From Algibacter lectus (GTDB lineage: Bacteria; Bacteroidota; Bacteroidia; Flavobacteriales; Flavobacteriaceae): a stretch of 64,000 nt of DNA. A model generated the notes under the pieces. It did no database searches. It worked only from the letters and a program-made list of their open reading frames with translations, and was not told where the DNA came from. The stretch lies in NCBI RefSeq assembly GCF_900112395.1, contig NZ_FOLN01000003.1:186001-250000 (forward strand), read 5' to 3'. The translations under genes and the position numbers were made by a program. This document shows, piece by piece, positions 34,390 to 42,866 of the stretch; position 1 is the first letter of the stretch, and every line of letters begins with the position of its first letter.

Positions 34390-34404
34390 CGCAAAAAGAT
34401 TGCG
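34390..34404. promoter_or_regulatory. Palindromic site 2 (CGCAA-AAAGA-TTGCG) before the tRNA/slipin/rtcB cluster
   Basis: This 15-mer is identical to the one at 32766-32780. A TTTG box again starts exactly 16 bases after its end (34420). Same sequence and same spacing point to a shared regulator, probably the WYL protein. Confidence 0.65.
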
Positions 34405-34409
34405 CAACA

Positions 34410-34501
34410 ACCTGTAATATTTGCAGGGTAATTAAAAGGAAGTCTTTTGGAATCAGACTTTAAAAAGAAGTTGCTCCACCAGACAAGGACGCTGGTGGAG
34501 C
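34410..34501 (+). ncRNA. Hairpin-rich leader upstream of tRNA-Tyr
   Basis: Three stems stand in a row. They are CCTGTAA/TTGCAGG (34411-34427, one G-U), AAGTCT/AGACTT (34440-34460), and a perfect 10-bp GCTCCACCAG/CTGGTGGAGC with loop ACAAGGACG (34473-34501). None is followed by a T-tract, so they are not ordinary terminators. They may be a processed 5' leader or a separate small RNA. Confidence 0.5.
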
Positions 34502-34531
34502 TTAATAAAAGTTCTTTAAAATATTAAAATT

Positions 34532-34616
34532 GGAAGTATTGAGCAATTGGTTGGCTCGCGAGACTGTAACTCTCGTTTCTTAAATGAACATGTAGGTTCG
34601 AGTCCTACTACTTCCA
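34532..34616 (+). tRNA. Divergent tRNA-Tyr (anticodon GUA)
   Basis: All arms form in normal order. The acceptor is GGAAGTA/TACTTCC, the D-arm GAGC-AATTGGTTG-GCTC, the anticodon arm CGAGA-CTGTAAC-TCTCG, a 16-nt variable region can form TTC/GAA, and the T-arm is GTAGG-TTCGAGT-CCTAC. The discriminator is A and CCA is not encoded. The long variable region, G1-C72 and A73 fit bacterial tRNA-Tyr. Position 9 is T rather than a purine. It looks unlike the typical flavobacterial tRNA-Tyr that I remember and sits beside an RNA ligase, so it may be a specialised or decoy tRNA rather than the housekeeping copy. Confidence 0.85.
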
Positions 34617-34665
34617 CATCAAGCAAGTCTTGTTCTGTGTTTCAGTATAGCACTATTGTATAAAT

Positions 34666-34690
34666 CCTTGCGGTTTCGCATCAGGTTTTT
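34666..34690 (+). terminator. Terminator-like hairpin after tRNA-Tyr
   Basis: CCTTGCG-GTTT-CGCA-TC-AGG forms a 7-bp stem with a 2-nt bulge and is followed by TTTTTA. It may separate tRNA-Tyr from the tRNA-like pieces downstream, or be leaky. Confidence 0.55.
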
Positions 34691-34703
34691 ATATTCAACT
34701 TGA

Positions 34704-34777
34704 CTTGAAGGCTTTCGGTTATTTAGCCAAATAAATAATCTCCTCTATGTACGCAGGTTCGAATCCTGCCTTCATTA
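34704..34777 (+). ncRNA. tRNA-like element, linear reading (weak anticodon arm)
   Basis: In normal order this segment gives a 5-bp acceptor TGAAG/CTTCA, a D-arm GGCT/AGCC with CGGTT in the loop, a weak anticodon stem ATAAA/TCTAT (one mismatch, 8-nt loop) and a perfect T-arm GCAGG-TTCGAAT-CCTGC with discriminator A. It looks like a decayed or non-decoding tRNA. Its T-arm and 3' acceptor strand pair equally well with the next 5' half; see the permuted reading at 34744-34817. Confidence 0.45.
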
Positions 34778-34817
34778 ATTTGAAGTAGCTAAGTCCGGTT
34801 AAGCAATAGAAACAATC
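34744..34817 (+). ncRNA. tRNA-like element, permuted reading (T-arm first, D-arm second)
   Basis: The order along the DNA is anticodon 3' strand TCTAT (744-748), a 4-nt variable loop, T-arm GCAGG-TTCGAAT-CCTGC (753-769), 3' acceptor CTTCATT-A, a two-base spacer, 5' acceptor TTTGAAG (779-785), T8-A9, D-arm GCT-AAGTCCGGTTA-AGC (788-804), A26, and anticodon 5' strand ATAGA (806-810). ATAGA pairs with TCTAT 5 of 5, and the acceptor pairs 5 of 7. The break would fall in the anticodon loop. Tandem duplication of a broken linear tRNA is the main alternative. Confidence 0.4.
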
Positions 34818-34900
34818 GCAGGTTCGAATCCTGCCAAGATCGAAATGATCTTGTGGTCGAGCGGTCAAAGACAATGGACTCAAAATCCATTATTTCACGA
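34805..34900 (+). ncRNA. Candidate circularly permuted tRNA-Leu (anticodon CAA)
   Basis: The T-arm GCAGG-TTCGAAT-CCTGC (818-834) and 3' acceptor CAAGATC (835-841) come first. A GAAAT spacer follows, then the 5' acceptor GATCTTG (847-853, 7 of 7 pairs), T8-G9, D-arm GTC-GAGCGGTCAAA-GAC (856-872), A26 and anticodon arm ATGGA-CTCAAAA-TCCAT (874-890). Every canonical spacing is kept. T8-A14, G18-G19 and G15-C48 partners are present. A TTTC (893-896) / GAAA (809-812) match could close a variable arm across the joined ends. No T-arm follows downstream, so a linear tRNA cannot be built. The base after the acceptor is G, whereas bacterial tRNA-Leu normally has A73. An ordinary tRNA-Leu(CAA) exists at 50.3 kb. 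Confidence 0.55.
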
Positions 34901-35295
34901 AGAAGGTCACTTATAAAAATCGACCACCAAGTGTGTCTCACTTAAAAAAGGCAAAAAACAAAGTAAAGGTAAACTCGCTAAAACAACTTGTTGTTGCAGC
35001 AGTCCGGAAAATACCTTGAAATACAAATGTATTTTTAGATGCCTTAGGTATTCTTTTAAAGAATCATTAGTTAAAATACAGTTTGAAAATTATTCAAATT
35101 GCAATTAATTAATCTTCAATAAAACGCTACCTAAATCGCTTTAAATCAATTGTCTTTCCGTATTTAAAAAGATGGTTTGCTTTTGCTTTGTTTTAATAAA
35201 GAATAGTCATTTCAGCTTGACTGAAATTCTATTATAAATAATTAATAGTTCTGAATAAAAAAACAAAAATAACAGAACATTAAAAATCAAATAAG
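34901..35295 (+). ncRNA. Structured non-coding region between the permuted tRNA and slipin
   Basis: There is no coding region here. TCGACCA-C-CAAG at 34920-34931 can pair with CTTGTGGTCGA at 34850-34860 and would compete with the tRNA acceptor and D-arm. Further stems are AAGTG/CACTT (34929-34943), AATACCT/AGGTATT enclosing AAATACA/TGTATTT (35010-35052), and AATAG..ATTTCAG-CTTGA-CTGAAAT..CTATT (35202-35233). The last lies 62 bases before the slipin start and may be a leader element. Confidence 0.5.
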
Positions 35296-36396
35296 ATGAA
35301 AAGAGTAAGAATTCATGCAGGAAAAGTAGGGTTAGTATTTAAAAATGGTAATTACAAATGTGTTATTACCCAAGGATCACATTGGTTAAAGTTTAATGAA
35401 CATGTATTAGTTTATAGCTTAGACCTAGCCTTTAATACACCAACAGCATTGGAGGTTTTACTTAAAGATCAAACGTTGGCAGATATGTTGCACGTTATTA
35501 ATGTAGAAGACAATCAAATGGTATTAGTGTATAGCAATAATAACTTTAAAAACGTATTAACAGCAGGACGACACACTTTTTGGAGAGACCTAGTAAGCTA
35601 TAGATTTATCACCGTAGATTTAAGCGATATTACTATTCCAGAAACAATAAATAAAGCTTTGTATACCAACAATGCTTTGCGTCTACATATTCGCACGTTT
35701 GAAGTTGCAGCACATGAAAAAGCAGTTCTAATTATTGATGATACGTTTGATAAAATTTTAGATCATGGTACATACCACTACTGGAGAAATAATCAAACTA
35801 TTAAAATTGCGAAAGCAGATTTACGTCAATTACAATTAGAAGTTGGAGGTCAAGAATTGTTAACCAAAGACAAAGCCACTGTGCGCATTAATTTTTACGC
35901 ACAGTACAAAGTTACAGATATCGAAACTGCTTTATTGCGCAACAAAGATTACGAAAAACAATTGTACACCAACTTGCAATTAGCATTAAGGTCTTTTATT
36001 GGAGCTTACACTTTAGACGAGTTGTTAGATCAAAAAGACAACATTGCAAAAGCAGTAGTAGAAGATGTGCAAACACAAGCACAAAAGTTAGGTGTAACCG
36101 TTTTACATGCAGGCTTAAGAGATGTGATTTTGCCAGGAGACATGAAAGAAATCATGAACCAAGTATTAATCGCTCAGAAAAAAGCGCAAGCCAATGTAGT
36201 AACAAGACGGGAAGAAACCGCATCTACACGCAGCTTGTTGAACACTGCAAAATTAATGGAAGACAACAGCATGTTGTTTAAATTAAAAGAGATGGAATAT
36301 GTAGAGAAAATTGCTGATAAAATTGGCGAAATTACAGTGGCTGGAAACGGTAACGTAATCGAACAATTAAAAGATATTTTCTCTGTAAATAAGTAA
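35296..36396 (+). CDS. Slipin-like SPFH (band 7) protein associated with RtcB
   Basis: The 366-aa protein carries an SPFH/band-7 domain at about residues 185-310 (VRINFYAQYKVTDIETALL, LRSFIGAYTLDELLDQKD, VEDVQTQAQKLGVTVLHAGLRDVILPGDM). No transmembrane helix is visible, unlike ordinary slipins and stomatins. The N-terminal half contains three copies of a roughly 40-residue beta-rich module starting near residues 8, 73 and 141 (GLVFKNGNYKCVITQGSHW, VLVYSNNNFKNVLTAGRHTF, VLIIDDTFDKILDHGTYHYW). It probably forms a soluble oligomeric ring or cage. It precedes rtcB by 163 bases with copy D of the repeat between them, a pairing I recall from other Bacteroidota. The molecular role is unknown; scaffolding of RNA repair is an inference. 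Confidence 0.85.
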   Translation: MKRVRIHAGKVGLVFKNGNYKCVITQGSHWLKFNEHVLVYSLDLAFNTPTALEVLLKDQTLADMLHVINVEDNQMVLVYSNNNFKNVLTAGRHTFWRDLVSYRFITVDLSDITIPETINKALYTNNALRLHIRTFEVAAHEKAVLIIDDTFDKILDHGTYHYWRNNQTIKIAKADLRQLQLEVGGQELLTKDKATVRINFYAQYKVTDIETALLRNKDYEKQLYTNLQLALRSFIGAYTLDELLDQKDNIAKAVVEDVQTQAQKLGVTVLHAGLRDVILPGDMKEIMNQVLIAQKKAQANVVTRREETASTRSLLNTAKLMEDNSMLFKLKEMEYVEKIADKIGEITVAGNGNVIEQLKDIFSVNK

Positions 36397-36403
36397 AATT
36401 ATG

Positions 36404-36494
36404 GCGTAACCCAAACCAGAAAAAAGTTTGGGTCGCGCTTTCCGCTAAATCTTTTGCAGAAAAAGCAAAAGGATACCGCATCAATCGCTTACGC
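36404..36494 (-). repeat. Dispersed intergenic repeat, copy D (between slipin and rtcB)
   Basis: The segment is bounded by GCGTAA and TTACGC. Read on the minus strand it runs GCGATTGATGCGGTATCC, then TTAGCGGAAAGCGCGACCC. It sits inside a likely operon, so read-through or processing must occur here. Confidence 0.7.
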
Positions 36495-36538
36495 GGGTGT
36501 ACTTGCTAAGTATTTATTTAATTCTAAACTAGTTTTAG

Positions 36539-37983
<1,445 letters not shown>

Positions 37984-38039
37984 CATAAAAAATACCCAGG
38001 ATCACAATAACACAAAAGCACATTTGTTATATTTACAAC

Positions 38040-39815
38040 ATGAGAATTTTTTTAATACTTTGTTTGTTTATAAGCACGAATATTTTTTCGCAATCTGATA
38101 TTTTAGCGAGGGAATATTTTAAAAACGGTGACTTTAAAAAGGCTTTAGCTGAGTATAAAAAAATCTATGAAGGGCCATCAACAAGCTTAACAAATATAAA
38201 TGCTATTGTAGAAACGCATCAGCAATTAGAGCAATATGCCGAGGCAGAAGCTTTTTTGCTAGAGGTGATGGAGGATATTGCGTATTCTGGGTTTTTAGTC
38301 GATTTAGGCTATAATTTTCAGTTGCAAAAAGATACCGTAAATGCAAGGCTTCAGTATAATAAAGCTTTAGAAAGTATCGATTTACGGGCTAGCAATGTGT
38401 TTTCTGTAGCAAAGGGGTTTCAAAATCATAGTTTGCTAGATGAAGCTATTTTGGCTTATGAAAAAGGTGTGGCTTTAAACCCTAAATATAATTTCGATTT
38501 ACAATTGGCTCAGTTGTATGGAGAGCAAGGTAAAGTTGAAAAAATGTTTACCAGTTATATAGATTATGTTGAGGCTAATCCGTTTACTGTAAATAATATC
38601 AAACGGTCTATTAACGATTTTATAAGTGAAAATAGTGATAATGAGAATAATATAATATTCCGAAAAATTTTATTAAAAAAAGCACAGCAAACTCCAGATT
38701 TGCTATGGAACGAGCTATTAAGTTGGTTGTTTGTGCAGCAAAAAGATATTAAAAAAGCATTTGTTCAAGAAAAGGCCATTTTTAATCGTCAGCCAGAAAG
38801 TTTAAACAGAATAGCTGATTTGGCGGTAATTGCAACTAATGAAAAAGCATACGAAACGGCTAAAGAAATTTACACATACCTTATAGAAAAAGCTCAAGAT
38901 ACTGGCACAAAGGTGTCGGCAAATTACCATTTATTACAACTAGAAGAGAAAGTAAGTTCTAAAGAAAATTACGAAGCTATTGAGGCTAAGTATTTAGAGT
39001 TGTTTGAAGAGTTTGGTTCGGTTTCTCAAACCTTAAAACTTCAAATTGCTTATGCGCATTTTTTAGCATTTTATAAGAATGAAACAACTAAGGCGACTTC
39101 CTTTTTAGAAAAGTCTTTAAAACTATCTTTAACAGAATTTCAGAAGGCTGAGGTGAAGTTGGAATTGGGTGATATATTGGTGCTTCAAGAAAAATTTAAT
39201 CAAGCTTTAATTTATTATACTCAAATTCAGCGAAGCTTAAAAAACAGTGAAATATCTCAAGAAGCCAGGTACAAAGTTGCAAAAACAAGTTATTATAAAG
39301 GTGATTTTAAGTGGGCAGAATCTCAATTAAAAATTTTAAAATCATCAACATCGCAATTAATCGCTAATGATGCATTAGACTTGAAGCTGTTAATAACAGA
39401 CAATAAATATGAAGATTCTCTACAAACTGCCCTAAAAATCTATGCTAAAGCCGATTTGTTGGCCTTTCAGAATAGAAATGATGAAGCTATTAGTTTGTTA
39501 AGCGAGGTTTTGGCCGCGCATAAAACGGAGCCTATTATTGCTCAGGCTTTGTACAAGCAAGCAGAATTATTTGAAGGAAAACAACAATTTGAAAAAGCCG
39601 AGAGTAACTATAAATCTATAATTGAAAATTATGGAGAAGGTATTTTAATTGATAATGCCTTATTTAAATTGGCTGAATTGTACATGAATTACTTAGAGCA
39701 GCCAGATAAAGCCAAACCGCTTTACGAAGAGATTATTTTTAGCCATCCCGATAGTATTTATTTTGTTGAAGCACGAAAGAAATTTAGAGCTTTACGTGGC
39801 GATGCTATAAACTAA
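38040..39815 (+). CDS. Secreted/periplasmic TPR-repeat protein
   Basis: The 591-aa protein has a signal peptide (MRIFLILCLFISTNIFSQ) followed by tetratricopeptide repeats along its length. Examples are AREYFKNGDFKKALAEYKKIY, EEAILAYEKGVALNP-like and KAESNYKSIIENYGEGILIDNALFKLAELY near the end. TPR proteins of this kind act as periplasmic adaptors in cell-envelope or T9SS-related machinery, but no partner is indicated here. It follows rtcB by 85 bases but is probably a separate unit because a stem and its own leader lie between. Confidence 0.85.
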   Translation: MRIFLILCLFISTNIFSQSDILAREYFKNGDFKKALAEYKKIYEGPSTSLTNINAIVETHQQLEQYAEAEAFLLEVMEDIAYSGFLVDLGYNFQLQKDTVNARLQYNKALESIDLRASNVFSVAKGFQNHSLLDEAILAYEKGVALNPKYNFDLQLAQLYGEQGKVEKMFTSYIDYVEANPFTVNNIKRSINDFISENSDNENNIIFRKILLKKAQQTPDLLWNELLSWLFVQQKDIKKAFVQEKAIFNRQPESLNRIADLAVIATNEKAYETAKEIYTYLIEKAQDTGTKVSANYHLLQLEEKVSSKENYEAIEAKYLELFEEFGSVSQTLKLQIAYAHFLAFYKNETTKATSFLEKSLKLSLTEFQKAEVKLELGDILVLQEKFNQALIYYTQIQRSLKNSEISQEARYKVAKTSYYKGDFKWAESQLKILKSSTSQLIANDALDLKLLITDNKYEDSLQTALKIYAKADLLAFQNRNDEAISLLSEVLAAHKTEPIIAQALYKQAELFEGKQQFEKAESNYKSIIENYGEGILIDNALFKLAELYMNYLEQPDKAKPLYEEIIFSHPDSIYFVEARKKFRALRGDAIN

Positions 39816-39910
39816 TCTCAAAGCTTAATCTACGCGATTTTAACAATAAACCAAGAGTAATTTGGGTATTGTAACTAGGAGCTTTAATTTTGCGGCTTTA
39901 AATAGAAACT

Positions 39911-40234
39911 ATGATAATATATAACGTAACTTCAAACATCGACGAGTCTATAGAAGCTGAATGGTTAATCTGGATAAAAGAACATATTCCACAGGTTTTA
40001 GGGACAGGTAAGTTTGAAAAGGCAACGCTTAGTAAGGTTTTGGTAGAAGAAGATATTGAAGGTGTAACTTACTCTGTGCAATACCGATCGTATTCTCGTG
40101 AAGCTTTAGATGCTTATTACCGAGACGATGCCGATAAATTTAGAATGGAAGGACTTAAGAAATTTGCCGATAAAGTGCTCTCATTTCGTACTGAACTAGA
40201 AATAGTAGATGAATATACGGTTAATTTTAAGTAA
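39911..40234 (+). CDS. DUF4286 family protein
   Basis: This 107-aa cytosolic protein starts MIIYNVTSNIDESIEAEWL and contains GVTYSVQYRS and ALDAYYRDDADKFR, the pattern of the DUF4286 family common in Bacteroidota. The family has a ferredoxin-like layout and no known function. It lies 95 bases after the TPR gene and converges with pheS. Confidence 0.85.
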   Translation: MIIYNVTSNIDESIEAEWLIWIKEHIPQVLGTGKFEKATLSKVLVEEDIEGVTYSVQYRSYSREALDAYYRDDADKFRMEGLKKFADKVLSFRTELEIVDEYTVNFK

Positions 40235-40250
40235 TAAAAACCGAGTATAA

Positions 40251-40284
40251 AAAAGCCTATAAATTTAAATTTATAGGCTTTTTT
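40251..40284. terminator. Bidirectional terminator between DUF4286 and pheS
   Basis: A perfect inverted repeat AAAAGCCTATAAATTT with its complement is flanked by A on the left and T on the right, so it can end transcripts from both sides. Confidence 0.85.
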
Positions 40285-40306
40285 ATGTTTTAAAATATCG
40301 TATTTA

Positions 40307-41326
40307 TTATAAGGCGCTCTTAAATTGCTCTAAGAAACGTACATCATTTTCACTTAATAAACGAATATCACCAATTTGGTGTAGTAGCATTGCAATTCGG
40401 TCTATTCCAACACCAAAAGCAAAACCAGAATATTCAGTAGAATCAATTTTACAGTTTTCTAAAACGTTTGGATCTACCATACCGCAACCTCCAATTTCTA
40501 ACCAACCTGTTCCTTTTGTTATTTTATAATCTGTTTCTGTTTCTAAACCCCAGTACACATCAATTTCTGCACTTGGTTCTGTAAACGGAAAGTATGATGG
40601 ACGTAAACGAATTTCGCTTTTCCCAAACATTTCACTTGTAAAATGTTGTAGTGTTTGTTTTAAATCGGCAAAGCTTACATCTTTATCAATATATAAGCCT
40701 TCTAATTGGTGGAAAAAACAGTGAGAACGCGCAGAAATAGCTTCGTTTCTGTATACACGACCAGGAGAAATGGTTCTAATTGGTGGTGTATTGTTTTCCA
40801 TATAACGTACTTGTACCGAGCTGGTGTGCGTGCGTAATAAAATATCTGGATCGGTTTGGATAAAAAATGTATCCTGCATATCGCGCGCCGGATGGTATTC
40901 TGGCAAGTTTAATGCTGTAAAATTGTGCCAATCGTCTTCTATTTCTGGACCTTCACTTACATTAAATCCAATGCGAGAAAAGATATCTATAATTTGATTT
41001 TTTACGATAGAAATAGGGTGTCGTGCACCTATTTGAACCGGTTCTCCCGGTCTAGATAAATCGCCGTAAATACCTTTTACTTCTTCGGTACTTTCAAGTT
41101 CTGCTTTTAGAGCGTTTACTTTATCTTCGGCTGTTTTTTTTAGTTTATTTATGGTTTGGCCAAATTCTTTTTTTTGGTCGTTTGCCACATTTTTAAACTC
41201 TGCAAAAAAGTCGTTTAATAACCCTTTTTTACCTAAATATTTTATTCTAAATGCTTCTACCTCGTCTTTCGATTGTGCTTTAAAAGATTCGGCTTCGCTA
41301 ATAAGTTCTTTAATTTTATCTATCAT
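40307..41326 (-). CDS. pheS: Phenylalanyl-tRNA synthetase alpha subunit
   Basis: This is the catalytic alpha subunit of the class II PheRS (339 aa, normal length). It has the N-terminal coiled coil, motif 2 around FRNEAISARSHCFFHQLEG, and motif 3 GFAFGVGIDRIAM. The phenylalanine-specific block SYFPFTEPSAEID is present. The beta subunit is not in the window. Confidence 0.96.
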   Translation of the reverse strand: MIDKIKELISEAESFKAQSKDEVEAFRIKYLGKKGLLNDFFAEFKNVANDQKKEFGQTINKLKKTAEDKVNALKAELESTEEVKGIYGDLSRPGEPVQIGARHPISIVKNQIIDIFSRIGFNVSEGPEIEDDWHNFTALNLPEYHPARDMQDTFFIQTDPDILLRTHTSSVQVRYMENNTPPIRTISPGRVYRNEAISARSHCFFHQLEGLYIDKDVSFADLKQTLQHFTSEMFGKSEIRLRPSYFPFTEPSAEIDVYWGLETETDYKITKGTGWLEIGGCGMVDPNVLENCKIDSTEYSGFAFGVGIDRIAMLLHQIGDIRLLSENDVRFLEQFKSAL

Positions 41327-41370
41327 GACCTGTTCAAAATGTGCGCAAATTTAATGATTTTATAAATAAA

Positions 41371-41394
41371 AAACGCCTTCAATTGAAGGCGTTT
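41371..41394 (-). terminator. Terminator of the lipocalin-like lipoprotein gene
   Basis: AAACGCCTTC-AATT-GAAGGCGTTT is a perfect stem; on the minus strand it runs into TTTATTTATA. It lies between the lipoprotein gene and pheS. Confidence 0.75.
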
Positions 41395-41416
41395 GTATTA
41401 TTTAACGATAAGAAAA

Positions 41417-41821
41417 TTAATTTTTGATATATACTTCTTTGTATGTGTCCTCTCCATCTTCATCAATAAAATAAAATGTATTACCAGAAAAAATAATGGT
41501 TGCTGTACTAGTGTAGTCATCTTCATTCTCTGTAAACTCGTAAATATTGTCGCCTAGGTTTACCCAAGTTCCAGTCGATTCATAGTCAACCATGCATGTA
41601 TCATCATTTCCACTATAATAAGTAATTGAAGAATAAGTTCCGTCTGAGTTGAAAGTTAATTGGTCTTGTTTATCACAGCTGTCTAGTTCATATTCTTCAT
41701 CATTTTCAAAACTTTGGTAATAATTCCATATTCCAATAATTGAATCTTGAGAATCGTCGTCACTACTACAAGAGCTAAAGGTTAATGTAATAACGCTTAA
41801 AAGTAAAATTAATTTTTTCAT
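41417..41821 (-). CDS. Small lipocalin-like lipoprotein
   Basis: The 134-aa protein has a lipoprotein signal ending FSSC (C18) and a Ser/Asp-rich tether. A beta-rich domain follows with GIWNYYQS, LTFNSDGTYSS, TGTWVNLGDNIYEF and TATIIFSGNTFYF, which is the usual look of Bacteroidota lipocalin-like outer-surface lipoproteins. Two cysteines in the domain (DSCDKQD and DTCMVDY) may form a disulfide. Ligand unknown. Confidence 0.8.
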   Translation of the reverse strand: MKKLILLLSVITLTFSSCSSDDDSQDSIIGIWNYYQSFENDEEYELDSCDKQDQLTFNSDGTYSSITYYSGNDDTCMVDYESTGTWVNLGDNIYEFTENEDDYTSTATIIFSGNTFYFIDEDGEDTYKEVYIKN

Positions 41822-42293
41822 TTTTGATTTGGGTTTTTAAATTTAAGAAGCGAATATATAAAAAAGATCGATAATCTGTTTGTTTTTTCTGTTTAAATGT
41901 GTTTTTTAATAATTTTAATCAAAAAGCAAGTCTGTCTTGATAGGTGTTTTTTAGTGCGAATAATAAAGTAGAGCCAATGCTTTATAAGTGGTTGTATTTT
42001 AAAAATAATACTTTATTTAGAATGTTGTTGTAACAAAACATTAATATGAGCTACTTATAAGGAGAAGTTTGGTCTTGCTTTTTGAATGTGTGAGATTCTA
42101 AATATCGAATGGGCTTTTTAAAGATCAATAGTTAATTTTTTGAAATAAAAGACCTCGAAACGGTTAGAAAAACACACTTATTATCGTTGTAGTGTTTAGA
42201 GGGAATGTAGTTTTTATTATACTTTCAAAATAAATTGTTCGATCGTAAAAAAGGTATTACATTTAATTATTAATTTTTTTTAAATCTAAAATT
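41822..42293. other. 472-bp gene-free AT-rich stretch
   Basis: This divergent gap between the lipoprotein gene and the NfeD-like gene is very AT-rich. I found no reading frame of note and no strong hairpin. It probably holds the two promoters. Confidence 0.5.
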
Positions 42294-42863
42294 ATGGAGT
42301 GGTTTTACAGCTTGGCGCTTTTTACACAAATCTATTGGGGCATTGCATTAATTGGCTCTTTTATTTTTGTGATCACCATTGTAACCACGTTTATTGGTGG
42401 TGATTCGGGAGATTTAGATACCGATGCCGAAATTGAAGCTGATACAGGTATTGGGTTTCAGTTTATAACCTTTAAAAATCTTGTTGGCTTTTTTACTCTT
42501 TTTGGTTGGAGTGGTATTGCGTGTATTGATGCAGGCTTCTCTAAGCCAATAACGATAATGGTTTCCATTCTTTGTGGTTTAGCCATGATGGCTGTTATGG
42601 CTGCTATGTTTTATTCTATGCAAAAACTAAACCATAGCGGGACTTTAAAAATGAAAAATGCTATTGGTAGTGTAGGCGAAGTGTACTTAACCATTGGAGC
42701 TAAACGCTCAACTATAGGTAAGGCTCATGTGAGAGTTCAAGGTGCTTTAAGAGAACTTGAAGCTTTAACAGACTCGGAAACAGACCTTAAATCTGGCTCA
42801 GTAATATCGGTAAAAGAAGTTACCACAAACGGAATATTAATTGTAGAACAACTAAATAAATAA
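42294..42863 (+). CDS. NfeD-like membrane protein with OB-fold tail
   Basis: The 189-aa protein has three hydrophobic helices (about 10-33, 57-75 and 84-107). A soluble C-terminal OB-like domain follows, with MKNAIGSVGEVYLTIGA, GKAHVRVQGALRELEALTD and VISVKEVTTNGILIVEQL. That is the NfeD architecture that accompanies flotillins. The flotillin gene starts 3 bases after its stop. The pair is thought to organise membrane microdomains. Confidence 0.88.
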   Translation: MEWFYSLALFTQIYWGIALIGSFIFVITIVTTFIGGDSGDLDTDAEIEADTGIGFQFITFKNLVGFFTLFGWSGIACIDAGFSKPITIMVSILCGLAMMAVMAAMFYSMQKLNHSGTLKMKNAIGSVGEVYLTIGAKRSTIGKAHVRVQGALRELEALTDSETDLKSGSVISVKEVTTNGILIVEQLNK

Positions 42864-42866
42864 CAC

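Noticed and set aside
30975-34400. Whole WYL-to-TPR region as an integrated mobile element
   Set aside because: No integrase, transposase or terminal direct repeats were seen, and base composition looks like that of the neighbours by eye.
34704-34931. Repeated T-arm blocks read as a CRISPR-like array
   Set aside because: Only two identical 19-bp blocks exist, they are perfect tRNA T-arms with TTCGAAT loops, and there is no regular spacer length or Cas gene.
34847-34931. Linear tRNA-Leu using the downstream CCACCAAG as 3' acceptor
   Set aside because: It needs a bulge, destroys the D-stem, and there is no T-arm between the anticodon arm and that strand.
34801-34960. Self-cleaving ribozyme supplying ends for RtcB
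   Set aside because: I looked for hammerhead core motifs; CGAAAT occurs at 34841 but no CTGATGA partner is present, and I see no twister or HDV-like core.
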